The notes below the pieces were generated by a model. That model was not told where the DNA came from. It made no database searches and saw nothing but the letters and a program-made list of their open reading frames with translations. From positions 87,172,297 through 87,236,296 of the forward strand of contig JAYGXS010000002.1 in NCBI GenBank assembly GCA_036362985.1: 64,000 bases of DNA, given 5' to 3'. This DNA is from Ligula intestinalis. Taxonomy: Eukaryota > Platyhelminthes > Cestoda > Diphyllobothriidea > Diphyllobothriidae. Below are positions 42,590 through 53,969 of this stretch, piece by piece. Within the stretch, counting starts at the first letter, position 1; every line of letters begins with the position of its first letter. Both the position numbers and the translations under genes were made by a program.

Positions 42590-43035
42590 TATTAGAACTG
42601 TACCGAACTGCCTGCTTTAGTCGCCTTTTTTTCCGTCACTGTAACGGCCTGAAGTAAATGACCGAAAACAGCTGCTTGCGTTAATTGTCTCAACAGTATC
42701 TGAAACCACCACCGCGTCAGCGAGTTTTCCCATATTCCAATAGCCTTCTCGCAGACGGTCATTGGAGCGTGGAACAGACTTTCTGGCGAGGATGTCCTTT
42801 CAGATAATGTTGGAAATTCAAACGCAAACAGAATTTTGATTTGCTGAGAAGGATTGATATACGTAATGAGCATAGTGTCAGTAGTGTCAGTCTGCAACTG
42901 GCTCACTCATATCGCTCATTTTAACTCAACATTTGTATTCTGTACTATCGTTTAGGTTAAAACATTGCGATTTTCGATAAAACTAGGGAGCCTTAGGGTG
43001 AAAACCCTCATCCCTCAATAAAATGATTGACTAAA
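42590..43035 (+). mobile_element. CR1-like 3' end fragment
   Basis: Matches the 3' terminus of the CR1 copy at 55.8-56.2 kb: GGTCATTGGAGCGTGGAACA (encoding the VIGAWN.L C-terminal block), TTTGCTGAGAA, AGCATAGTGTCAGTAG, CTGCAACTGGCTCAC and the CCCTCAATAAAATGATTGAC tail. It is 5' truncated and followed directly by the next CR1 piece. Confidence 0.65.
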
Positions 43036-43623
43036 GATAACTTAATCAACGGATCCACTAAAAGATCTGCCAAAAACAATGAAAAAAACTACTCACTAAT
43101 TATTGAAGGTGATTGTGTTACTCCGCTTTTTAGTAAAATCAGCTCGCATATGCTGGTAATGGATATGATAATGCTTCAAATGTGGACTTGACTAGTCCTT
43201 GCTCTGAAGAAAGATATCTTTATGTTGCTTAAAAATCTTCCTATTAGCAAAATTATAGCGATAACGAAATCACAATTGCGCAGACATGGAACTACGAAAT
43301 TGCTCATAAACCGGAAGCGCAATATCGTGGTAAAAGTTGTTTCTGATTTAACATCAAACGCACCAAAGGAACGGTGGACAGATAACCTGGATCTTCTTCG
43401 AGATCACTTCGAGAGCATCTTGTCAGGTGAGGAGATCACTGGAGTACAGAAGGCTTCACGACTTGGCAAAGCAAAACTAAATGGTCATCTAAGCATATTC
43501 CCAAGGCTATTTAAATAGTCTTGAAGAATGACGCGCAGGCAGTGCCTCTACTATGGCGAAGCATAGTCCTGAGGAACTCGCACAAAACAGTATTTTTGAG
43601 CTGGATTATGAACCACGAGAAAG

Positions 43624-45416
43624 GTACAGCGAAGGTACAGCCGTTATTGAAACTGTTACCTTTTCTGTCGCAGACGTAAGACATGTCCTCAGTCACATCA
43701 AACCAGACAAGTCTCCTGGACCGGATGGGGACCCTGGACTGATACTTAAAGAACTGTCAACCGAGCTATCGGTGCCTCTGTTAATTCTGTTCGAACTTTC
43801 CATGAGAACAGGGGACTTATCTTTGCAGTGGAAGACGGCCAACATCATACCATTATAAAAGAGAGGTAATAAGATGTCTGCAAGCAGCTTTCGGCCCATA
43901 AGCTTCACTTGCCTTTCCTGCAAAATGATGGAGGTCCTTGTCACATAGGCCATTCTAAGATTTTGCAATAAAAGTGACATCATAAAAAATTTCCAACATA
44001 GCTTTCGGCGAGGGCACTCCTGCCTTTTAAATTTACTGCCTTCAATTGAGGCCTGGACAAGTGCTTTCGAAGAGGGCTTCGAAGTGGACGCAGTGTACAT
44101 CGATTTCCGCAAAGCCTTTGAGAGCGTGCTCCATCAACGCCTTTAACATAAACTGAGCGTTCTTGGCATCCAAGGGTAAATTTTGGACTGGATCAGATCA
44201 TTCTTAGTCGGTCTAAAACAACGCGTTTGCACCGGGGAGGATAAATCGGACTGGATTGACGTAATTAGTGGGGTTCCTCAAGGCTCCGTTCTCGGTCTTC
44301 TACGCTTTATTCTCTATGTTTATGACAGCCTCTAAGAACTGAACTGCGGTATAATTATGTTCGCCTATGACGTTAAGCTCTGGCAGGTCATTAAGCGCCC
44401 AAGCGACCGAGATGCTCTGCAAAATAATCTTTGCAAACTGCAGACGTGGTCTGAGAGATGGCTGCTGGATTTTAATGTGCAAACGTGTGCCGTCCTCCAC
44501 CTGTGCCCAACAAACTACCCTATCCCCCAGAGCAGCAGGACATATCACCTGAAAAACATCCGAATTCTCGTAGCATCTACGCAAAAAGACCTCGGCATTT
44601 TGATACAGAGTAATCTGAAGCCCTCATTACAACCGTCAAAGCTGCAAATAAAGCCACGGGAGTGCTGCACGCTATCAAAAGGGCGTTTCTAGCCTTCGAT
44701 GAAGATATCTTTGGCAGAGTGTACAGCACATTTGTTCGACGACACCTAGAGTATGACATACAGGCGTGGCGGCCATGGCTAGCAAAGGACAGAGCATGCC
44801 TGGAGAAAGTGCAGCGTCGGGCAACAAAGCTAGTATGAGGTCTACAGAAAAACACTTACATAGATAGACTGGCATGCCTTTATTTATCCCCTTTGCATTA
44901 CAGGCAACAAAGAGGGGAAATTATCCTAGTTTACAAGATAATAAACGGTCTTGAGAAAGGATTACGCTTTGAAGACATGTTTCAGTGGCACCTCTCGCCT
45001 CATCTCCCTGAGCAGAAAATGAAGCTGCGCACGAAAATGTCCAAGCTAAACCTCCGCTCTGAATTCTTTACGCAACGTGTCATACAACAGTGGAACAACC
45101 TTCCACAGTCAGTCGTGGAGGCCACTTCCCTTCAGATGTACAAACAACGCTTGGATAATTACATGCGTCCCCTCTCCTCTCTCCAAGTCTGAACTCTTAA
45201 AACCAGACATAAATAGTTAAAAACAATGCTCCTTTCCTCCCTCCAAGTCTGACCTCTAAAAGGCAGACATATGTTTTAAAAAACAATGCTACTCACTGTT
45301 TGCCAATACTATGTTAGAAGTGATAAATTTTTCTAAGTGCTTGTACATGTGCTAAATAGGGTTTTCAAAGGCATTGCCTATTATCCTCACCAAGTAAACT
45401 GAAAAATACTGAAACT
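43624..45416 (+). mobile_element. Nested 5'-truncated CR1 element with 7-bp target-site duplication
   Basis: GAGAAAG flanks the insertion at 43,617-43,623 and 45,417-45,423; the empty site with a single GAGAAAG exists in the inverted relative at 61,109-61,115. The insert carries RT blocks with stops: PDKSPGPDGDPGLILKEL, WKTANIIPL, AVYIDFRKAFESV, GVPQGSVLGLLRFILYV, MFAYDVKLW (the YADD box reads AYDV, so it is catalytically dead), then WLLDFNVQTCAVLHL, LEYDIQAWRPWL and a C-terminal QQWNNLPQSVVEA. It ends with an AAACTGAAAAATACTGAAACT-like tail resembling other CR1 tails here. Confidence 0.8.
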
Positions 45417-45768
45417 GAGAAAGAGTGCAAATTCGAGAACGGAGGAGGGAAATTAAGGAGAGGATTGACAGAGAGGTTATAGGACAGAAAATCAAGGATG
45501 GAAAAGCAATCCAGATATGTTATTCCATACGTGGGAAACACTCGTCACAACGAAGGCCAAGTCTCCCCAGTGCGATCACCAATGAAGGTAAACAGGACGA
45601 TGGCAGATAACCCAAGGAGAAAAACCATAGGCATAATGTACTATCTAGAATGTGTTGAGTCTATACACGGACCACATATGAACTTCAAGTTGTGCTATGA
45701 AACATCAACCAAACAATCAGTCCCTAGAAACAGCAGCCAAACCTCAGAGATTGAGCGAAGCTAAAACC

Positions 45769-45936
<168 letters not shown>

Positions 45937-46330
45937 TATACAAATGTACAGCGTTTATTCAACGACTTGGATGAACTGAAACCGGCCATGGATTATCTAT
46001 GACCTGACCTGATAGCTCTAACTGAAACACAGTTAAATATGCAGATACTAGATGCTGAAGTCAGGCTGGAAGTGTTTCAGCTTATCCGCATGAACTGAAA
46101 TTGACAAAGGGGTGTGGGAATCACAATATCCATGCAAGATGGCATCAACTACGCCTGGATAGTTTGTCATCGAGCAGGAACACTTCCTACGAAATACTTA
46201 GATGCAAACTGAGAATATCAAACCAACCGAACCTTCATATTGCTTTATGATGCAGACTCCCAGGATAACGGACGGACATGGATGATCAATTTATCACTTC
46301 AAAGGGATTTTAAATTTCTTCGAGATCTGG

Positions 46331-48340
46331 GCTATTGGAAGACTCTACAGCCTGTCAGGACTCGAAATTAACCTCGACCGATAGATACCGTACTCTTCAG
46401 AAGTCTACAACCGGACTAGTCTGACTCCTGCAAAATGTAATCTTCATCGAACTTTCCCCTTCACAGTTCTACTGTTTCTTCGCCCAGGAAGCCTATCCTA
46501 TCACCGAACAATAGAGCTAGAACTACAGTAGGCGCCGAAGACCATGCAACGCTAATTATTAAATTTGCCTGGACACTTTGGCATACATTTGAAAACACTA
46601 TTGTGATTCATTCAGTTTATTAAATTCGGCAAAAGCCTTTTACTTAGTTAAGTCATCATTGTAATTAGGTTTATCAAGAGAAATAACCATGATTTTTGGG
46701 GAAATTGGGAGTAAGCTCATATAGAAGGAATTTCCGATGCTATTACGAAAGAGCGAACCAAACCGCACGTTAAAGTTGATAATACTAAGAAGGAACTCAA
46801 AAATAAATAAAATAGGGGCAGAAGATATCCCTTCCAGAACTGAAAAGGTTTAAACAAAATTGTTCAGATTGAATTGAAGCCAAGTTAAAGGAGCCAAATT
46901 TGTTTGCAGTACCATTAACACTTGTATTTTTGAAATTATGTTTAGCTATCCTGTTAAGATTTATTGCACAAAATGGAATAATAGAAGAGTGTTTGTTTGA
47001 ATACAGCAATGAACCCGAATGTCCTTCAATAAAAACCAAATGTCTAACATGGTCTCGCTAATTTAAGACAATGAAGCCTTAATTGGATATAAGTCGTGAA
47101 GAAATATAGTTTTTTTATAGTTTACGTTCCCCTTTTGCTTTATTTAGAAACGGAAGGGAGGAAAGAATAATAAGTAGTTCAAAAATGGCAATGTTTATTG
47201 CCAGTTTTTTTTTAATTCGCCAGTATAGATCTGAAAGTGGAATTAATCTACTCATGCGGAAGGTAAAGCATTATCAAGAGAAAAGAATGTTCTTTTTTTC
47301 CAGTCAAATTGAATCGTTTATCTTCAAAAAATTCTCAAAATTCTCAAAATTCATTGTGACATTACGTTGGAGTAATTTAATATACACAGAAATTCGTCAG
47401 CGGAATATCTAATCAAAGCAATCTTTAAGAGGTAACATTTTATAGAAAGTTTTTGTAATCTTAGGAATAGTAGTTTCAGAGTTATACTGCTGACATGATT
47501 TTCTCTTGACAATGTGGTTTGCTGCTTCGAGGCATTTCTACAAAGAAGCAACATGGTCAGCATCCTAAGAACTTATATCCAAAAACACTTTCTTTCGGTA
47601 AATACTCTTTATATATACCTTATTTTAAAGGTTTTGGTGTAAACGTCGAAAAGATGCGCAAATAATGAATTGATCAGTGAAGATAGTAAAAACAAGCAAT
47701 TTGATGGCACACTTTTTCGATGACATTAAATTAATGCGTAACCGGAAAGAACAGACTTTACAGAATATTCTGACTGAAGAAAAATTCTTTTATGCATAGA
47801 TAGTGGTTGCTTTAAGTTTTTAACTTCACACAATATCTAAATTTATTGTTCTAATTTAGAGCTCTTCTTTACGTCTCTAGAGCAACGGCATTATCCAGAA
47901 AAAAATTTATTCCTTTAGGAACACTTAGTAATTCCTATAGTTATTTTAAGTACTGAATAGGCCTTATGCCGTTCATTATTATTTCTATGTTTTCCTAAAT
48001 ACATTCACACTGGTATTGGAGTAATGATCAAACTTATACAAATTAAGGAAAATTGCGTGGTCAGCGCCGACCACTGTACTACAAAGGTGGAGTCGTTCTT
48101 GATAACATAGATATTCGTCTTACTCTCAGGTCAAAGCTATCTTCTAAGTTAGGCTTTGGGGAATTTTCTCAACTATTATTCCACTCCTATCGGTTCTAGC
48201 GCTGAATTTTATCTAAAAGTCTTCTCATAACGTCAGTCAAGCCTCAGGAATTGCAGCCTTATGCGATACAGCCCTGGAAGTGGAGAAAAAATCTTGCCAG
48301 TGCCTGAATTCCAACTCCCGACATCATCGCAACAAAGAAA
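46331..48340. other. No recognised gene
   Basis: AT-rich, mostly short frames. A block at 47.80-47.99 kb (TTATTGTTCTAATTTAGAGC ... ACACTTAGTAATTCCTATA) is loosely repeated at 62.13-62.27 kb. Confidence 0.4.
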
Positions 48341-48349
48341 ATAGTCAGT

Positions 48350-48430
48350 CCACCACCAGGATTCAAACCTCGGGCCCTTTGCGTAGAAGTCGAGTGCCTA
48401 CCCCAGTGGGCTATCATCGGACCACGTGAC
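48350..48430 (-). repeat. tRNA-like SINE head
   Basis: Minus strand GATAGCCCACTGGGGTAGGC (A-box-like) and CGAGGTTTGAATCCTGG (B-box-like) with spacing compatible with a tRNA. Acceptor ends do not pair well, so it is a remnant or SINE head rather than a gene. Confidence 0.35.
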
Positions 48431-48539
48431 AGTTATCAAATTCCGTTACCAACTACAGAAACACAGTCTAGAAATCATTCGAAAAATCCTCCTGCCAAAC
48501 GGACGAAAGTTCTTTAAAGTTTAAGTGATACAACTTATA

Positions 48540-48890
48540 AAGATGAGGATCGCATAGCATATTTTACTTTTCTTAACAAATTCACGAACTTCGAGAAGGT
48601 GGTAAATAGTCTAAGAGTGGAGATAGAGGAATTGAAGAAATTTCCTCAATTTCTCCCTCAGGAGGAGAAATTGGCGATGCGTGAACTTGAGGGAGGTAGC
48701 CAAACGTACGGAGAAGAAACATCCCTCGCCAAAGCGTCTACGCAGAAAAACAATCAGACAGCCTGGGTGCTTGACGGAACCGATTGTCGTTCATGGACAG
48801 AGACAACGGTCAACCCACAGGCTTCTCCGAGAACGAAGGATCGCTCTCGGACTCCAAATAAAGACAAAATAAATAAATAAATAAATTTTA
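48540..48890 (+). pseudogene. Retroelement ORF1-like coiled-coil fragment with (AAAT)n tail
   Basis: A + strand frame reads FLNKFTNFEKVVNSLRVEIE, ELKKFPQFLPQEEKLAMREL, a heptad-like charged helix similar in style to the ORF1 start of CR1-A at 23.5 kb. It ends at a stop near 48,880, immediately followed by AAATAAATAAATAAATAAAT. The family is not certain. Confidence 0.35.
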
Positions 48891-48894
48891 TATT

Positions 48895-49770
48895 TTAGGC
48901 CCGGAGGACCTTGTCTTAGCAAACTTTGTGTTGTGGAAAAATTAATACAAAGTTGATAAATGCTGCTCTCCGTGAAACAACCACATAGGCAGCGGGAGCG
49001 TTTAGTAGTGTTGCTAGCTTAATTCATGTTCACCAACATATCGTCGTTTTAAAATAGAAGTCAACACTTTATGTAACGCATGGTGAACTAAGGAGGAAGC
49101 AGTGAAAAAAACTCCTACCATTAAGGCTGGGGCGGAGTTCAGTGAACCCCCACTTAAAAAAACAAAACGTAGGAGAAAAAAAACTGCTTCAACAAAATTA
49201 AGGGGGTTGGTTGAGAGGATTGATTGTAGTGCAAATGAGACATTACTGTTGATGAGAACGTATGAGGGTTGAAAACGCTTCTTGTAATTGGAGAAATCAT
49301 AAAACAGCAGACGCTGTCGTTCACCACTGTAACACCACCCGACTGGCTTCATGATCAATTATCAGGGAGGTGAGACCGGAGGAGGCCATCGCGGACAGCA
49401 GGGTCAACAAGAGAGTGAACGGCAGGGGTCACCTGATCATCAACGAAACGCCGGAGATGCGACCTTGTAGACTGCGGAGTCCAGCGACGACATGGCGAAA
49501 ATAGCAGAACCGCCATGAGCATGACTAAAGACCATGAGGCCTATCGTCAGGGTTGCAAAACGGAGAATGGAGAAAACGGCAATGATGACAGGACAGAAAA
49601 GTGGACGAAACATCGTTGCAAATATCACTCAAAAGAGGAAGAAATAGACATATATGGAAAACAATGTTAAGTAAACATAAGGACCTCAGATACCAGGGGA
49701 CCCTTTTCAAAGTCCAAAAGTTGTGTGTTTGGGAAAAAGACGGATAATAAGGACTTTATATCTTCCGAAG
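48895..49770 (-). other. Probable 3' UTR of CR1 copy B
   Basis: Minus-strand sequence following the CR1-B stop codon. It has no recognised domain and several open but unremarkable frames. The 3' terminus of the element is not defined; an AAAT-rich tract at 48.87-48.89 kb may mark it. Confidence 0.35.
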
Positions 49771-52563
49771 TTAAGTGTTTACGTAATTTGACTTTAAAGC
49801 TGCTAAGTTAGACGACAGCCTAATTTCCAGGGGAATATTATTCCAGAGGAAGGCATATTTGGAGCTAAAGAAGTTAGAATGGTTCGAAGTGGAGCTAAAC
49901 GGGGGTGCAATAATCCTGGAGGAATTACGAGTGGCATAAGGTCTATCTGCGGGAATGAGAGCGTTGATTCGAGGAAGGTTAGGGGTAGAGTTGACGCGAA
50001 AGAGGAAACAGAGGCCCGCTTCGAGTCTTCTGACCCAAAGAAATGTCATGTTCGCTAACTGACATCTCTTCGTATAAGAAGTAGTGGACCGAGGAAGAGC
50101 GAATATTTTTCGAGTAAATATCCTCTGTACATTTTCAATCTTACCGCGGTCAGAAGCATTCATTAGACCAAAGAGGGTGCAGCAATATTCTAGGATGGGT
50201 AGAACATACATGCGATAAAGTTTTAACTTTATTTCCAGCAGGAAGAAATTGTGTGATATAAAACCACATATCTGTGCAGCCTTCGCAGATATTCGATCTG
50301 CATGAGGCGACAATGCTAGTTTATTTGTGTAGCTTAGACCTAAGTCTTTTATAGTGGATCGTTCTAAAAGTGGAGTTCTTTGAAAGACTAGGGGACGGGG
50401 AAGCTTGGCGGGACCGAAACACATGAAACTACACTTGGATGGAGAGAATTCCATCTGCCAGGTAGCACTCCAACGTGAAAGTGTAAGTAGGTCCGCATTT
50501 ATTTCATCAATGCACATACTTGCCGTGTCCTTAGAAAATGAGTATATGCATTTGAGATCGTCTGCATAAATGAGATTGTGTGAATTGTTTAGAACAGTCG
50601 AAATTTCGTCTATGTATAGAATGAAGAGTAAAGGACCCAAGACAGTGCCTTGAAAAAAGCCACTCGTGATCATCTGAGCAGTGGAGTAACTATCACCTAC
50701 TAGGACCTTCTGGCTGCGGTTAGACAAGTAGGAACCGATGAAGTCGAGGCGAGGGACACGGATGCCAATGGCTTCCAATTTTACCAGACGCCGTCTGTGC
50801 GGTACCTTTTCGAAGGCTTTGCTCAGGTCAAAGTAGATAACAACCACGGATTGCCGCTCGTTATGAAGGGAAGTGACGTGCTTAAGAAAAGCTAAGTGAC
50901 ACGTCTCGCATGATCTACCGGGTAGAAAACCATGCTGCGAGTCGCTTTAAAGCTTATTTTTTAGGCAAAAATCTAGAATTTGATTAAAAATTATCTTCTC
51001 CAGAAGTTAAGCTATGTCCGGGGTTTTATGAACACCGTGGTAGTTATTTTTGTCCGAATGAAATCCTAAATTAAAGACTGGAAGAATAATTGATGTCTTC
51101 TTAGTGTCATGAAAGAAACAATTTAAGAGATAGACTGAAAATATATGGCTAAGTAATTTGGGAAAGGTCGGCACTCTTTTGATAACTGAATTGGGGATAC
51201 CATCAGTTCCCAAAGAGTGTGATTTTTTTAGATAAATTATCTGCTTACGAATTAATTCTATGGAGAAATCAATGTTTCCGAGAGTATTGTCTGAGTATGG
51301 TTGAAACGACGGGACTGGTTTGGATTCTGTCGTAAAATGCTTCGGAAAGAAAGCATTGAATGCTTCAGCCTTATCAGACTTATCTAGTAAAAATGTTTTA
51401 TTTTCATTAAGCAATGGGGGTATTCCAATTTCTCGTTTTGCGGAGGACCTACGACGAAACAGTTGTGCAACCGATTTTGCAGAGTTCAACGCACTCAGGG
51501 TGCAAGATTCCCTGTGCTGGTCACGCGCAAGACGAATCTTTGACGCTAATTCGAAGATCTCTGCGATCCTTAGATGCACAGACAACGAACTAGTAGGTCG
51601 ATCTTTCAGCTGCGACCTCAATTTCTTAAGTCTGGACAAAAGAAAATGAGGGACGGTCGATTCTGGTGTGTAGGGTTTCGCAATTTTAGTGGGCACAAAT
51701 TCCAGAATTTTATTAGAAACGACCGACATGAGTTCAGAAAGATATGCAATGTCATTTATGGAGTAGAGGCTCTGCCAACCTCATGAGTAAAGAAAATTGT
51801 TGATTGAGCTGATATCTGCGAGATCATACGCATGATAGGTACGACTAGCTCTAGCCTTTTCCATAGAAGGAAGCAGAAGGCAACAGTGAATTAATGCGTG
51901 ATCACTTTGGAAGATATCCTGCTTAAAATCAACGAAGAGAGGGGCAATACCATTTGTGAAAATCAGATCAAGGATATGATTTTGTCTTGTTGGGGAACAA
52001 ACCAGTTGAGACCAGTTCGAAAAATTAATGGTATCTAGGAAAGGCTGAGATCTAGGTGGACAATAGTTTGAAAGCCAGTCGATTTCAGGAAAATTAAAAT
52101 CTCCAGCAATACTTCTAACTTCAAAAGAGGATTCTGAAATAAACTCGAATATTTCACACAAATTTGCATCTTCTTCAAATGAAGATTTAGGAGGATTATA
52201 TACACATCCGATAATCGCCTTTTGCCGGGGCGGCAGGATAATAGAAGCGAAACAGCGATTTACAGAGAAGGACGTGCTATTTAGATAAAACGGAAAGTGC
52301 CTAAATGACGTTCTAATATACAGAAGACAACCTCCACCACGCTTATTAATGCGATCGTGACTATAGACGTCATACTCGTCTATGATAAGGAAGGAGTCAG
52401 AAATGATTGGATGGGTCCAGGATTCTGCTATGCATATAACATAGGGTGTCGTCTCAAAAGCAATAGCTCGCAGTTGAGCCATTTTATTGATAACAGACCT
52501 GGCATAAAGCAAAATGACATCTAATGTGTTTTGAGTCGCATGACTATGGCTATCGTTATTCAT
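49771..52563 (-). pseudogene. CR1-like ORF2 (endonuclease-RT), copy B: 931 codons, three in-frame stops, no frameshift
   Basis: One minus-strand frame spans 52,563-49,771, with stops at 51,781 (TGA), 51,007 (TAA) and 50,947 (TAA). Endonuclease: VILLYARSVINKMAQL, IAESWTH, RGGGCLLYIRTSF, IIGCVYNPPKSSF, SIAGDFNFPEIDWLSNY, LDLIFTNG and QSDHALIHCC (catalytic SDH retained). RT: KKSHSLGTDGIPNSVIK, GFLPGRSCETC, VVIYFDLSKAFEKVPHRRRL, GFFQGTVLGPLLFILYIDEI and NLIYADDLKC (YADD 50,557-50,568). C-terminal: DLGLSYTNKLALSPHADRI, YVLPILEYCCTLFG, ENVQRIFTRKIF, VRRLEAGLCFLF and SKYAFLWNNIPLEIRL. Same family as CR1-A. ORF1 is absent: the copy starts near 52.6 kb, where another CR1 begins in the opposite direction. 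Confidence 0.85.
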
Positions 52564-52637
52564 AAAAAAGAATTTGAAGGTGGGTAGGCAAACTGTAGGC
52601 CGTTATTATTTGCGGAATACGTACTGACGGCTAGTGT

Positions 52638-53190
52638 ATGTGGGCCAAGCTTAAGTACGATCCAGACAAAAAGAGCTTTTCAAAGGGTAAAACGGATATG
52701 CGGGTTTCAGATAGCACGGAAACTGGTAGTGAAACTCATCAAAACTGCATAGTCATAAATAGCATGACTGAAGCCACTTCCGATGCCACAAAATCAAAAA
52801 TACTAGACGGCAGAAAATTATTTAAAGAATATCTGAATTCCCTCTTAAAGATTGAGGAGAAAGTCGAAGCCCTAAAGGCATTCCGAATGGGCCAGATGAC
52901 AGAATCAAAAGATGAACAATGCCAACCAAGACCGTTGAAGGTTGTCCTGAAGAGTGAGGTCAAGGTCCAGCTATTATTAAGCAGGAAACCAATACTCAGA
53001 TACTCCCACCCAACGTTTTTTTTCAGCCGGATTTTTACCCCGCGGAGCAGAAGGAATGGAGTTTGCTTAAACTAGAACTCCATAAAAGATGCGAACTCGC
53101 CGAAAGAAATCTCCGAATTCTGGACGGTAAGACCATACATGTCCAGAGCTCACTTCTCGGGAGGAAGGCGATAACACTAACAGCCTAGAC
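52638..53190 (+). pseudogene. CR1-C ORF1 C-terminal part
   Basis: Reads KILDGRKLFKEYLNSLLKIE, EKVEALKAFRMGQM and PLKVVLKSEVKVQLLLSRKP, the second half of the RRM-like ORF1 domain. The frame breaks in a T8 run (53,016-53,023); the expected continuation FQPDFYPAEQKEWSLLKLEL and NLRILDGKTIHVQ is one base away. Confidence 0.6.
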
Positions 53191-53269
53191 GGGATGGACA
53201 ACAGTCCCGCAACATCAGCACCGACAGTTCCATGCCTGCCATCTCACACAGGAGGCAAACGCTTGCGTA

Positions 53270-53960
53270 ACGTGGTGACTAAGTCTAAATTGACCTTTCT
53301 GTATACTTATGCCCAAAATCTTCCCTCAAGTCTCAATGAACTCAAGGTATTACATACAGAGCGGAAGCCTGATGCAGTTGCCATAACGTAAATATGGCCA
53401 AAAAACAGAAATCGCGGATTCGTAGCTTTCGATTCCAGCATACCAGCTTGTCCGCAAAGACCGCCAAAACCGACAAGGTGGTGGGATTGCAGTGTATGTC
53501 AGAACTGGAATCTCCGTTGTCGAAAGAGAACACACACTAGCCTGTGGAGTGTGAAGCCATCTGTTTAAAGATAAAGAAGGCTAATTCACGAACCTGGAAT
53601 TCCTGACCATATACAGGCCACCGAATGTTCTGAGTGTAGCCGACGACTCGCTCCTTAGTCTGGTGAAGGAAGCAGCTAGCCACCAGGAGGTACTTTTTGT
53701 TGGTGACTTCAACGCACCTGCAATAAACTGGGAGAATCTGACAGTGGAGGGGGTGTCAACTTCCTTCAGTGCTTAGTTAATGGATCCCACCCTTGACCTC
53801 CATCTGGCACAAAACTAAACAGATTCAGAGAGCACCAGCGGGCTAGTTGCTTGAATCTCATTTTTACGAAGGATTTATCCTGCACTGATGAAGTGCGTTC
53901 AAGTGCCCCGCTCGGTAAGAGTGATCGTACGACGCTTATGTGGGATAACTCACTCAATTC
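53270..53960 (+). pseudogene. CR1-C endonuclease remnant
   Basis: Short frame pieces of an APE-type endonuclease: a start near 53.28 kb, IYRPPNVLS and VLFVGDFNAPAINWENL (53.69-53.74 kb), then a T.. and SNSLIFTKDLSC-like region and DRTTLMW where SDH would be expected. At least four frame changes and stops occur. Confidence 0.6.
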
Positions 53961-53969
53961 TCAACGTCT

